The translations under genes and the position numbers were made by a program. Below are positions 32,975 to 41,775 of a stretch of DNA of 49,523 nucleotides, in pieces (within the stretch, counting starts at the first letter, position 1; every line of letters starts with the position of its first letter). Source of the stretch: Nonomuraea turkmeniaca (GTDB lineage: Bacteria > Actinomycetota > Actinomycetes > Streptosporangiales > Streptosporangiaceae); NCBI RefSeq assembly GCF_005889735.1, contig NZ_VCKY01000055.1:1-49523 (forward strand), in the 5' to 3' direction. The notes beneath the pieces are model-generated. The model was not told the origin of the DNA. It worked only from the letters and a program-made list of their open reading frames with translations, and made no database searches.

Positions 32975-33601
32975 ATGACGAAGCACATCATCTGGGATTG
33001 GAACGGCACGCTCTTCCACGACATCGACGCCGTGGTCGGGGCCACCAACGAGGTCTTCAGACCGTACGCGCTGCCCGCGCTGACCGCCGACGGCTTCCGC
33101 GCCGTCTACACGCGGCCCATCTGGGTCGCCTATGAGCGCCTGCTGGGCCGTCCGCTCACCGAGGGTGAGTGGGAGCTGCTGGACGACGGGTTCCACGAGC
33201 ATTATTTCCGGCTGAGCGACGCCTGCGGGCTGGCCGCCGACGCCGAGCTCGTGCTCGCCAGCTGGACCGGCACCCAGTCGCTCTGCTCGATGGCGCCGCA
33301 CGCGCACCTCGTGCCCAAGGTCGACTCGTTCGGCATCAGCGGACACTTCACCAGGATCGACGGACTGCTCGGCACCACGGGCGGCGAGAAGGCCGCGCAC
33401 ATGGTGGCGCACATCCAGGCCATGGGCGTGGACCCCGGCGAGATCCTGGTGATCGGCGACAGCGTGGACGACGGGCTCGCGGCCAAGCACGTGGGGGCCA
33501 AGGCCGTGCTCTACACCGGCGGGATGACGACGCGGGCCGAGCTGGAGAGCACGGGGTTCCCGGTGACCGACACGCTGGCCGACGCCCTGGACTACGCATA
33601 A
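32975..33601 (+). CDS. HAD-family hydrolase (phosphatase-like)
   Basis: A 208-residue HAD protein. Motif I is IIWDWNGTLFHD with the nucleophilic Asp and Asn at the second acidic position, a known DxNGT variant. A helical cap follows (about 15-90). The Lys of motif III lies near GGEKAAHM and motif IV is ILVIGDSVDDGLAAKHVG. ATG 32975 starts directly at the first strand. Likely a small-molecule phosphatase; substrate unknown. Confidence 0.88.
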   Translation: MTKHIIWDWNGTLFHDIDAVVGATNEVFRPYALPALTADGFRAVYTRPIWVAYERLLGRPLTEGEWELLDDGFHEHYFRLSDACGLAADAELVLASWTGTQSLCSMAPHAHLVPKVDSFGISGHFTRIDGLLGTTGGEKAAHMVAHIQAMGVDPGEILVIGDSVDDGLAAKHVGAKAVLYTGGMTTRAELESTGFPVTDTLADALDYA

Positions 33602-33683
33602 TCCGCGACCGAAATCGTCCGGGTGGAGAACTTTGGCGGGGCAGCACCCGTACCCTTGCAGTTGTCCCCCTCAGGAGGCTGCC

Positions 33684-34403
33684 ATTAATCGCCTTGTGCT
33701 GTGGAACGTCGACCTGACGCTGGTCGACGTCGCCATCGTGTCCAGAGACGCCTACGCCGAGGCGTTCCGCGCCGTGACCGGCCGGCCACTGGTCAAGCTC
33801 GTCCCGCCGATGGGCCGTCCGGACTCCGAGATCGTCTTCGAGACGCTCGCCGTCAACGGGATCCAGGCCGAGGACGATCATCTGCCCCGGTTCCTGTCGG
33901 CCCTCGCCGCGGCCTTCGCCGACCGGCGCGGGCGGCTGGCCAAGGAGGGGCGGATGATGCCGGGGGCGAGGGACGCGTTGAAGTCGGTGTCCCGGCTGGA
34001 CGGCGTGGTGCAGACGGTGCTGACGGGGACGGTCAAGAGCAACGCCGTGCACAAGCTCAAGGCGTTCGGGCTCGACAAGTACATCGACTTCGAGCTCGGG
34101 GGGTACGGCGAGGAGCCCTATCCCAAGGCGACGCTGCTGCAGGTCGCCCAGGGGCGGGCCAAGCAGCGCCTGGGGACACCCTTCACGGCGGCCAACACCG
34201 TGATGATCGGGGACTCGACGCGGGACGTGCAGGCTGCCAAGATCGGCGGGGCCGCGGTGATCGGCGTCGCCTCGGGGCGTTCCATGACCTCCGAGCTCCG
34301 CGAGGCCGGTGCCGACCTGGTCCTGCCCGACCTGTCCAACGCCTCGGAGGTGGTGGCCGCCGTGGCCGGCCTCACCTCCCCAGCCGGCCGCAAAGCCGGC
34401 TGA
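33684..34403 (+). CDS. HAD-like protein with Asn in place of the nucleophilic Asp; probable ATT start
   Basis: A 239-residue HAD-fold protein. A strong AGGAGG (33673-33678) sits five bases before ATT 33684, giving MNRLVLWNVDLTLVD, which begins at the first beta strand. The nearest standard codon, GTG 33696, is 17 bases from that site and would cut the strand. Motif I reads WNVDLT, so the usual first Asp is Asn. Motif II (TVLTGT), the Lys region (EEPYPKATLL) and motif IV (VMIGDSTRDVQAAK) look intact. It may be inactive, altered in chemistry, or wrongly sequenced at this base. Confidence 0.85.
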   Translation: MNRLVLWNVDLTLVDVAIVSRDAYAEAFRAVTGRPLVKLVPPMGRPDSEIVFETLAVNGIQAEDDHLPRFLSALAAAFADRRGRLAKEGRMMPGARDALKSVSRLDGVVQTVLTGTVKSNAVHKLKAFGLDKYIDFELGGYGEEPYPKATLLQVAQGRAKQRLGTPFTAANTVMIGDSTRDVQAAKIGGAAVIGVASGRSMTSELREAGADLVLPDLSNASEVVAAVAGLTSPAGRKAG

Positions 34404-34480
34404 TCCCATCGTCACCGCCGGCCGGCCGGGCGCTCTGGGTGACGCGCCTGCCACCGCACCGCACCGCACGGCAGGCGGCG

Positions 34481-34514
34481 GGCGGTCAGGGCAGGGCGGT
34501 CAGGGCAGGGCGGT
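34481..34514. repeat. 14-bp tandem repeat at the 3' end of the PBP gene
   Basis: GGCGGTCAGGGCAG occurs twice in tandem (34481-34494, 34495-34508) and a partial copy follows. The PBP stop codon falls inside the second copy. A small GC hairpin (AGCCGGC...GCCGGCT) ends the HAD gene just before. Confidence 0.7.
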
Positions 34515-36074
34515 GAGGAAGCGGGCCGCGACGGGGGCGGCGACGGTGGAGCCGGCGCCGGCGCCTTCGACGATGATCGCGAAGGCCACGTCGCCCTTGT
34601 AGCCGATGAACCACGAATGGGCCGGCGGTTCCGCGCCGGAGCCGTACTCGGCCGTGCCGGTCTTGCCGGCCGTGCCGGCCGGGAAGCGTACGGCGTGGGC
34701 GGTGCCGTCCGTGACGACGGCGGGCATGAGCTTGCGCAGGGCGGACACCACCGCGGGATCGAGCGGCCGGGGCCCGGAGTCCTGGCCGGTCAGCTCCTCG
34801 GTGACGAGGCGGGGCGGGATCCAGGCGCCGGAGGCGACGGCGGCGGCCACCGACGCCATGTTCAGCGGACTGGCCAGGACCCGGCCCTGCCCGATCGAGG
34901 CGGAGGCCAGATCGGTGTCGTCCTTGGGGGCGGGGAACTCGGCGCGCACGGCGGGCACCCCCGGCATGATCGCCGTCCCGAAGCCGAAACTCCTGGCCAC
35001 CTCCTCCAGCCGCCCGTCGTTCAGTGACGCCACGCTCATCTCGCCGAACGTCGTGTTGCACGAGTGCGCGAACGCCTCCTGGAACGTCAACGTGCCGTAA
35101 TTCTTGAATCCGGCGTTGTGGAACGGGAAACCGCCGATGTTCTTCTCGGCCGGGCACGTGACCCGCTCACCTGGCGACACCCCGCCCGCGACCAGCGCGG
35201 ACGCCGTCACGACCTTGAACGTCGACCCCGGCGGATACTTGCCGAGCAACGCCCGGTTGAACCCGCCCGGCTTGTTGACCACCGCCATGATCTCCCCCGT
35301 CGAGGCCCGCAGCGCCACCAGCGAGGCCGGCTTGCGCACACCCTCGAGGGACGCGGCCCCGGCACGGTGGACGGCCAGGTCGAGTGTGGTCTTGAGCGGC
35401 CGGTTACCGCCGGCTTCGACGACGGTCCTGATGCGCTCGTCCCCCTGGTAGAGGTCGATTCTGGAGCGGTCGGGAGCCTTGAAGCGGTCGGGGTAGGTCT
35501 GCCTGAGCCCCTCGACGAGCTGCTGCACCGAGCCGGGCGCGTCCGGGGTGTTGACCGGCGTGCCGTCGGCCGCCAAGACCTGCAGCGGGTCGCCCTTCTC
35601 CGCCACCACCCGCAGCGAGCGGCCGGGCGCGAGCAGGGGGTGGAGGGTGGCGGGTGTCCAGGCGACCTTCCAGGTGCGGTCGCGTTCGACCAGTTTGAGC
35701 CGGCCGCTGTAGTCCCAGTCGTGCCCGCCGGCGAGCTTGGCCTGGAAGGACACGGTGTCCCCGCCGGAGCTCGCGAAGACGCCCGTGGGGCGCGGCCGGT
35801 GGAAGGCGGCCTGCGTGACCTTGAGATCGGTGCGGAAACGCTTGTGCCGGGCCTCGAAGTCGGCGGGCGGGTCGGCGACGAGCGCCCGCATCGCCCCGTA
35901 ATTCTGCGCGGTCCACGCCGCCAGGTAGCGATCGGCGGTCTCCTCCGGCGAGCCCTGCGTGCGCAGCGCCCAGATCACGCCTCCCGCCGCGACGGCCGGA
36001 ACCAGCAGGCCCGCCGTGATCCACGGCCACCTTCGTGACCGCCGCCGTCGTATTGTCCCCGTTTGTGGTGCCAT
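34500..36074 (-). CDS. Penicillin-binding protein 2-like transpeptidase with MecA_N domain
   Basis: A 524-residue D,D-transpeptidase. A basic cytoplasmic N-terminus and one membrane anchor (about 18-37) precede a MecA_N/NTF2-like domain (about 42-148), a dimerisation part (about 152-225) and the transpeptidase domain. Active-site motifs are S284-TF-K287, S338-C-N340 and K471-TGT. ATG 36074 (MAPQTG) is preferred over an upstream in-frame start at 36131, which would overlap the regulatory region. It is divergent from a LysR regulator and a beta-lactamase-fold gene, which suggests a low-affinity PBP in a beta-lactam response. It is a paralogue of the degenerate lipoprotein at 7323. Confidence 0.92.
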   Translation of the reverse strand: MAPQTGTIRRRRSRRWPWITAGLLVPAVAAGGVIWALRTQGSPEETADRYLAAWTAQNYGAMRALVADPPADFEARHKRFRTDLKVTQAAFHRPRPTGVFASSGGDTVSFQAKLAGGHDWDYSGRLKLVERDRTWKVAWTPATLHPLLAPGRSLRVVAEKGDPLQVLAADGTPVNTPDAPGSVQQLVEGLRQTYPDRFKAPDRSRIDLYQGDERIRTVVEAGGNRPLKTTLDLAVHRAGAASLEGVRKPASLVALRASTGEIMAVVNKPGGFNRALLGKYPPGSTFKVVTASALVAGGVSPGERVTCPAEKNIGGFPFHNAGFKNYGTLTFQEAFAHSCNTTFGEMSVASLNDGRLEEVARSFGFGTAIMPGVPAVRAEFPAPKDDTDLASASIGQGRVLASPLNMASVAAAVASGAWIPPRLVTEELTGQDSGPRPLDPAVVSALRKLMPAVVTDGTAHAVRFPAGTAGKTGTAEYGSGAEPPAHSWFIGYKGDVAFAIIVEGAGAGSTVAAPVAARFLTALP

Positions 36075-36117
36075 GGGCAGAGAACACCAGAAGTCCGGCA
36101 AGTGTGTCCAATACTGA

Positions 36118-36132
36118 TATGACCTCCTCATA
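36118..36132. promoter_or_regulatory. Candidate LysR-type operator
   Basis: TATGA-CCTCC-TCATA is a perfect dyad lying 28 bases before the LysR start and 43 bases before the divergent PBP start. LysR proteins usually bind such interrupted dyads between divergent genes, so this is the best candidate site. Confidence 0.5.
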
Positions 36133-36160
36133 GATACGAATCTGGATATAGTGGCTGGTC

Positions 36161-37090
36161 ATGGACCTGGTCCGCCATCTTCGCTACTTCATCGCAGTGG
36201 CGGAGGAACTGCACTTCGGCAACGCCGCGATCCGCCTCGGCATGGCCCAGCCCCCGCTCAGCCAGCGCATCAAACGCCTGGAGGAGGAGCTCGGCACCCG
36301 CCTGTTCGACCGCTCCGCACGCCAGGTACGCCTCACCGAGGCAGGCAGGCTGCTCCTCGGCGAGGCCCGCGAGATCGTGACCAGAGTGGACCGCCTGCAC
36401 GAGCTGGCCAGGCACGGCGAGGGCACGATGCTCAAGGTCGGAGTCCCACCCGACCTGGGCGCCGCCGTGATCGCCGCCCTGGTCGCGGGCTTCCGCGAGA
36501 CCCATCCCGAGGTACGCCTCACGCCCGCCGAGATCTGGACCGCCGACCAGGTGACCGCGCTGGCGGAGGGCGTGATCGACGTCGGGCTCGTCCGGCATCC
36601 CGTGACCGCGCCGGGACTGCGCTTCGGCGAGCCGCTCGTCCAGATCCAGGGTGTGCTGCTGGCCGCGGGCGATCCGCTGGCCGGCGTGGGCGAGGTGCAC
36701 CTGGCCGACCTGGCGGGGCGGGAGCTGCTGATGCCGCCCAAGGACGGCGAGCCCGGCATGCACGCCGAGACGCTGTCGGAGTGCCGACGCCACGGTTACG
36801 TCCCTACGCAGGTGCACGAGGGCGCCGGGCTCGGGCTGGTGCTGGCGGGCGCGGCGGTGGCGTTCGGGCCGAAGGTCGAGATTCCGGGGCTGGCATGGCG
36901 GCCGCTGCTAGGCTCGCCGATCGCGTGCCGGATCTCCACGGCCTGGCGGGCGACCACGATGCCCATGAACAAGCGCGTGGACGACTTCTCAGCCGTGGCC
37001 GTACGGACGTTGAAGGAGAGCGCCGGGATGACGGGCGAAGGCGCCGTGCCCGCGCGGCGGATCAGCCGCAGGCCGGGGATGATGGCATGA
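36161..37090 (+). CDS. LysR-family transcriptional regulator
   Basis: A 309-residue regulator. The winged HTH (1-60) reads MDLVRHLRYFIAVAEELHFG then AAIRLGMAQPPLSQRIKRLE. A linker helix and a periplasmic-binding-like effector domain (about 90-290) follow. ATG 36161 is at the conserved position. It is divergent from the PBP gene, and its stop overlaps the beta-lactamase-fold gene start (ATGA). By analogy with AmpR-type regulators it may respond to cell-wall fragments and control both sides. The effector is not shown. Confidence 0.93.
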   Translation: MDLVRHLRYFIAVAEELHFGNAAIRLGMAQPPLSQRIKRLEEELGTRLFDRSARQVRLTEAGRLLLGEAREIVTRVDRLHELARHGEGTMLKVGVPPDLGAAVIAALVAGFRETHPEVRLTPAEIWTADQVTALAEGVIDVGLVRHPVTAPGLRFGEPLVQIQGVLLAAGDPLAGVGEVHLADLAGRELLMPPKDGEPGMHAETLSECRRHGYVPTQVHEGAGLGLVLAGAAVAFGPKVEIPGLAWRPLLGSPIACRISTAWRATTMPMNKRVDDFSAVAVRTLKESAGMTGEGAVPARRISRRPGMMA

Positions 37091-37944
37091 GTGGGCCGGA
37101 CTTCGAGACGTTGTTCCGGATGGCGGGCGTCACCGGCTGGCTGTACGCGGCCGACCTCGACTCCGGGCGGGAGGTCGGTCACGGGGCGGACGAGCAGCTG
37201 CCCACGGCGTCGATGTTCAAGGTGCCGCTCCTGGTCGAGTTCTGCCGGCAGGCCGACGCCGGGCTGCTCGACCCGACCAGCCGGGTGACGGTGACGGCCG
37301 GCGACCGGGTGCCGGGGCCGACGGGGATCTCGGCCATGCTCGACGACGTGACGATCTCGCTGCGCGACCTGGCGTACCTGATGATCGCGGTGAGCGACAA
37401 CAGCGCGGCGGACGTGCTGCTGGCGCGGGTCGGGATGGACGCGGTCAACGCCATGCTGGCACGCTACGGGCTCGGCTCGACCCGGGTGTCGCAGAGCTGC
37501 CGGGAGCTCAACGAGAGCATGCGCAGGGACACCGGCCACGGCTGGCCGTACGTGGACGCCGACGAGGTGGCCAGGCTGACCTCGCTCGACCCGGCACGGG
37601 CGAACCGCAGCACGCCGCGCGAGATGGCCCGGCTGTTCGGGCTGATCTGGCGGGACGAGGCGGCTTCGGTCGCGTCCTGTGCCTGGATGCGTACCGTGCT
37701 CAACATGCAGGTGTGGCCGCATCGGCTGGCCTCCGGCTTCCCGTACGACGACGTCGCGGTCAGCGGCAAGACCGGCACGCTGCCCACCTTGCGTACCGAG
37801 TCCGGTGTCGTCGAATATCCCGACGGCCGGCGCTACGCGGTGGCGGTCTTCACCCGTTCCTTCAGCACCGCGCTCAACCAGCCGCGTGCCGACGCCGTCA
37901 TCGGCACGGCCGCGCGTATGGCGGTGGACCACCTACGGAGATAG
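37087..37944 (+). CDS. Class A beta-lactamase-fold serine hydrolase without Glu166
   Basis: A 285-residue protein with the class A motifs S42-MF-K45, S103-D104-N105 and K228-TGT. The omega-loop reads SCRELNES. Asn170 has an equivalent in N142, but the Glu166 position is C138, so the usual deacylating base is missing. No signal peptide is present at ATG 37087, which overlaps the LysR stop. It may be an altered beta-lactamase, a D,D-peptidase-like enzyme or a penicillin-binding sensor. Cellular location is uncertain without an export signal. Confidence 0.85.
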   Translation: MSGPDFETLFRMAGVTGWLYAADLDSGREVGHGADEQLPTASMFKVPLLVEFCRQADAGLLDPTSRVTVTAGDRVPGPTGISAMLDDVTISLRDLAYLMIAVSDNSAADVLLARVGMDAVNAMLARYGLGSTRVSQSCRELNESMRRDTGHGWPYVDADEVARLTSLDPARANRSTPREMARLFGLIWRDEAASVASCAWMRTVLNMQVWPHRLASGFPYDDVAVSGKTGTLPTLRTESGVVEYPDGRRYAVAVFTRSFSTALNQPRADAVIGTAARMAVDHLRR

Positions 37945-38003
37945 TCAGTTGTGTGAGGGGTACAGGTATGTCCTCCCACTGATCGGGCGACAGGATGGGG
38001 CAC

Positions 38004-39971
38004 ATGGTTGCTGAGGGCGAGCTTCTCTGGGAGCCGAGCGAAGAGGTGGTCGGAAGGGCCCGGTTGACCCGCTATATGGGATGGCTGGGACGGCGGGACG
38101 AGTCCTACGAGGACTTGTGGCGGTGGTCGGTCGATCGCCCGGCGGAGTTCTGGGCGTCGATCTGGGACTACTTCGACGTGATCGGGGAGCGCGGCGACGG
38201 GCCGGTGGTGTCCGGCACCATGCCCGGGGCGCAGTGGTTCGCCGGGAGCTCGCTCAACTACGCCGAGAACGCGCTGCGCCGCACTGACGGCACCGCCCTG
38301 GTGTTCGTCTCCGAGGACGGCGCCCGCCAGGAGCTGACCCGCGCCGAGCTGCGCGAGGAGGTCGCCCGCGTGCGTGCCGGGCTGGTCCGGCTGGGCGTGA
38401 CGCGGGGCGACCGGGTGGCCGGCTACCTGCCGAACATCCCGCAGGCCCTGATCGCCTTCCTGGCCACCGCCTCGCTGGGCGCGATCTGGTCGGCCGGCTC
38501 GCCCGACTTCGGGGTGCCGAGCATCGTCGACCGGTTCAAGCAGATCGAGCCGAAGGTGCTGATCGCGGTCGACGGCTACCACTACAACGGCAAGAGCTAC
38601 GACCGCTCGGCCGCGGTCAACGAGATCGCCGCCGAGCTGCCCTCGCTCCGTGCGACCGTGTGGATCCCGTACCTGACGGCGGCCGAGGAGGGCCGCGCGC
38701 CGCAGCAGGCCGAGCCCGCCCCGGCGCACACCCAGGAGATGCCGCACGGCGAGGTGATCGGCTGGGAGGGGCTGCGGGCCGAGGAGTGGCCGCTGGAGTT
38801 CGAGCGGGTGCCGTTCGACCATCCCCTGTGGATCCTCTACTCCAGCGGCACGACCGGGTTGCCGAAGCCGATCGTGCACGGCCACGGCGGGGTCGTGCTG
38901 GAGCACCTCAAGTCGCTCTCGTTCCACCAGGACCTGGGCGAGGGCGATGTGTTCTTCTGGTACACCACCACGGGCTGGATGATGTGGAACTACCTCATCG
39001 GCGCCCTGCTGGTGGGGGCCACGCCGGTGATGTACGACGGCTCGGCCACGCATCCGTCGCCCGGCGCGTTGTGGCGGATCGCCGATTCGGAGGGCGTGAC
39101 GTACTTCGGGGTCGGGGCGCCGTACATCATGGCCTCGCTGAAGGCAGGTGTGCGGCCGTCCGGGCTGGAGCGGCTGCGGGGCGTCGGCTCGACCGGGTCG
39201 CCGCTGCCGCCCGAAGGGTTCGCCTGGGTGGCGGCCGAGCTGCCCGGGGTGCCGATCGGGTCGTTCTCCGGCGGCACCGACGTGTGCACGGGGTTCGTCG
39301 GAGCCACCGTGCTCCACCCGATCAGGGCGGGGATCATCCCGTGCCGGTCGCTGGGGGCGAAGGTGGAGGCGTTCGACCCCATGGGCAAGCCGGTCGTCGG
39401 CGAGGTGGGCGAGCTGGTGCTGACGCAACCGATGCCGTCGATGCCGGTGATGTTCTGGAACGACCCGGGCGGCGAGCGGTACACCGAGAGCTACTTCGAC
39501 GTCTATCCGGGCGCGTGGCGGCACGGCGACTGGATCAAGATCAACCAGGACGGCAGCTGCGTGATCTACGGCCGCTCCGACTCGACGCTCAACCGCGGTG
39601 GCGTCCGGATGGGCACCAGCGAGTTCTACCGTGTGGTCGAGCGGTTCGAGGAGATCGCCGACAGTCTCGTGATCGACACGGGGAAGCTCGGTCAGGAGGG
39701 GCGGCTGCTCCTGTACGTGGCCCTGGCCGAGGGAGCCGAGTTCACCGAGTCGCTGGAACGCGCCCTCTGCGCGGCCCTGCGCGAGGAGCTGTCTCCCCGG
39801 CACGTGCCCAACGAGATCCGCGTCGTGCCCGGCATCCCCCGCACCCTGTCGGGCAAGAAGCTGGAGGTTCCGGTACGCAAGATCCTGCTCGGCACGCCGG
39901 TGGAGGAGGCGGCCAATCCCGACGCCATGGCGAATCCCGAGGTGCTCCAGCACTTCAGGCCGGGGTCCTGA
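38004..39971 (+). CDS. aacS: Acetoacetyl-CoA synthetase (acetoacetate-CoA ligase)
   Basis: A 655-residue ATP-dependent acyl-CoA synthetase of the ANL family. The N-terminus (GELLWEPSEEVVGRARLTRY, YEDLWRWSVDRPAEFW) is typical of acetoacetyl-CoA synthetases. The AMP-binding P-loop is YSSGTTGLPKPIVHGHGG. GSFSGGTDVCTGF and YGRSDSTLNRGGVR are conserved. The C-terminal catalytic Lys lies in LSGKKLEVPVRK. ATG 37995 is an alternative start three codons upstream. It activates acetoacetate for lipid or polyketide synthesis. Apparently monocistronic. Confidence 0.94.
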   Translation: MVAEGELLWEPSEEVVGRARLTRYMGWLGRRDESYEDLWRWSVDRPAEFWASIWDYFDVIGERGDGPVVSGTMPGAQWFAGSSLNYAENALRRTDGTALVFVSEDGARQELTRAELREEVARVRAGLVRLGVTRGDRVAGYLPNIPQALIAFLATASLGAIWSAGSPDFGVPSIVDRFKQIEPKVLIAVDGYHYNGKSYDRSAAVNEIAAELPSLRATVWIPYLTAAEEGRAPQQAEPAPAHTQEMPHGEVIGWEGLRAEEWPLEFERVPFDHPLWILYSSGTTGLPKPIVHGHGGVVLEHLKSLSFHQDLGEGDVFFWYTTTGWMMWNYLIGALLVGATPVMYDGSATHPSPGALWRIADSEGVTYFGVGAPYIMASLKAGVRPSGLERLRGVGSTGSPLPPEGFAWVAAELPGVPIGSFSGGTDVCTGFVGATVLHPIRAGIIPCRSLGAKVEAFDPMGKPVVGEVGELVLTQPMPSMPVMFWNDPGGERYTESYFDVYPGAWRHGDWIKINQDGSCVIYGRSDSTLNRGGVRMGTSEFYRVVERFEEIADSLVIDTGKLGQEGRLLLYVALAEGAEFTESLERALCAALREELSPRHVPNEIRVVPGIPRTLSGKKLEVPVRKILLGTPVEEAANPDAMANPEVLQHFRPGS

Positions 39972-39980
39972 GCGGCATCC

Positions 39981-41669
39981 TTAGGGATAGAGCGTGATCT
40001 TTCCGTGTACGTCGCCCGCTTCCGCCCTGCGGTGGATCTCGGGAAGCTCCGACAGAGGGTGAGATTCCGTGGCCTCGGCCACGAGCCGCCCCTCGTCGAT
40101 CATGGCCGCCATGGCGGCCAGGTGCTCTGGGTCGTAGCGCATCACGAAGTGCGTGCCGCCCTCGATCGGAGCGGCGATCGTGACGGTCAGCCGGCCCAGC
40201 CCGGCCAAGGCCTTGGCCGCGTCCTCGGTGACCGCGGCCAGGTTCAGCAGCACGTCCATGCCGCCGGGCAGCGCGGCCACGGTGTAGTCCACGACCGCGT
40301 CGGCGCCGTGCCGTTTCACCGCGGCGGCGCTGCGCGGGCCGGCCGTGGCCGTCACGTGCGCGCCTGCCGCCTTGGCCAGCTGCACGGCGAACCGGCCCAC
40401 GCCGCCGCCGGCGCCGTTGATCAGCACGCGCTGTCCCGGCGTGACGCGGGCATGCTCGAAGACCGCCTGCCAGGCGGTGAGCCCGGCCACGGGAACGGTG
40501 GCCGCGTCGGCGAGCGGGATGCTCTCCGGGGCCTTGGCCAGGACGTCAGCGGGGGCGACGACGTACTCGGCCGCGGCGCCGCTCACCATGCCGAAGACCC
40601 GGTCGCCCGGCGCCAGGGTGGTGACGTCTGTGCCCACCTCGACGACCGTGCCGGAGACGTCCCAGCCGAGCGTGTGCGGCAGGGTCGCCTGGAACACCTC
40701 GGGCAGCAGCCCCGACCGCAGGCCGACCTCCGACGGGTTGAACGACGTGGCCGCCACCTCGACGAGCACCTCCCCGGGGCCCGGCCGGGGCGTGGGGACC
40801 TCGTCCTGGCGGATCACCGACGCGTCCCCGAACCGGTGGATGCGTGCCGCGCGCATCGTGGGCGCCGCTTCGGGAAGCGTCCGGAAGTCCTGCTCCGCCA
40901 CCCATTCCCGGAACGTGCGCGCGGGACTCTTCGTGACCTCCTCCACCGTGGAGGTGACCGATGCCGCCATGGTCGCCTGGGCCCGCAGGACACCGTCCAC
41001 CGCCTCGGGCGGCCAGCCCCTGGCCAGCAGGCCGGCGCGCGCCCGGTCCGGCGGGATCTCCTCCCATCGGGCCGGGATCCCGGTGACCTCGGAGATGATC
41101 CGCACCTGCTCGGCCTGCGTGATCAGCTCCGGCCCCGTCAGCTCGTACGCCGCACCATGGTGCCCGTCGTCCAGCAACGCCCGCACGGCCACGGCCGCGA
41201 TGTCCCGCTCGTGCACCACCGGCATGGCGGCCTGGCCGTACGCGCCGCGGACCGCCCCCGCCCGCACCTGCCGAGCCCACCGCAGGGCGTTGGCCGCGAA
41301 CGCGTGCGGGCGCAGGAACGTCCACTCCAGCCCCGACTCCTCGATCAGCCGCTCCACCTCGCGCTCATGGTCGCGCAGCGCGGCGGAGGAGAGGTAGACG
41401 ATTTTCCCCGGCCAACCGGCCCCGACCGACCCCCCGGAGCGCCGGGTCCGCCCGGAGAGTGCCTCGATCACCTCCCGCGCGCCCTTCGCCGTGCCGAACG
41501 GCCACACCAGGAAGACTGACTCCGCCCCGTCGAGCGGCAGCGAGCCAGGATCCGTCAGATCACCCGTGCTCCTGCTCAAAGCCGTGACCTCGGCCCCAGC
41601 CGCTCGCGTCAACGCCACCACGTGCCGGCCGACCGTTCCGGTCGCGCCGGCCACCAAGACTCGCCTCAC
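39981..41669 (-). CDS. Fusion of NmrA-like NAD(P)-binding protein and quinone-oxidoreductase-type MDR
   Basis: A 562-residue protein made of two dehydrogenase folds. Residues 1-265 are an NmrA/atypical SDR domain (VLVAGATGTVGRHVVAL, the GxTGxxG loop; GKIVYLSSAAL). Residues 275-562 are a zinc-free medium-chain dehydrogenase of the zeta-crystallin type (MRAARIHRFGDASVIRQDEV; NADPH loop NGAGGGVGRFAVQLAKAAGA), ending VHGKITLYP. GTG 41669 follows AAGGAG. The frame is continuous through the junction and both halves look intact. It is divergent from an AraC regulator. It probably reduces quinones or reactive carbonyls; substrate unknown. Confidence 0.88.
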   Translation of the reverse strand: MRRVLVAGATGTVGRHVVALTRAAGAEVTALSRSTGDLTDPGSLPLDGAESVFLVWPFGTAKGAREVIEALSGRTRRSGGSVGAGWPGKIVYLSSAALRDHEREVERLIEESGLEWTFLRPHAFAANALRWARQVRAGAVRGAYGQAAMPVVHERDIAAVAVRALLDDGHHGAAYELTGPELITQAEQVRIISEVTGIPARWEEIPPDRARAGLLARGWPPEAVDGVLRAQATMAASVTSTVEEVTKSPARTFREWVAEQDFRTLPEAAPTMRAARIHRFGDASVIRQDEVPTPRPGPGEVLVEVAATSFNPSEVGLRSGLLPEVFQATLPHTLGWDVSGTVVEVGTDVTTLAPGDRVFGMVSGAAAEYVVAPADVLAKAPESIPLADAATVPVAGLTAWQAVFEHARVTPGQRVLINGAGGGVGRFAVQLAKAAGAHVTATAGPRSAAAVKRHGADAVVDYTVAALPGGMDVLLNLAAVTEDAAKALAGLGRLTVTIAAPIEGGTHFVMRYDPEHLAAMAAMIDEGRLVAEATESHPLSELPEIHRRAEAGDVHGKITLYP

Positions 41670-41775
41670 AACGCACTCCTTCTGTCGCGATCAACCGTAG
41701 AAGCCCGATGCGAGACAACCAATGCGCTGATGTCTTCTGTTTATACGTCGTCGTCTCACGGTATAGAGTGCCGCT

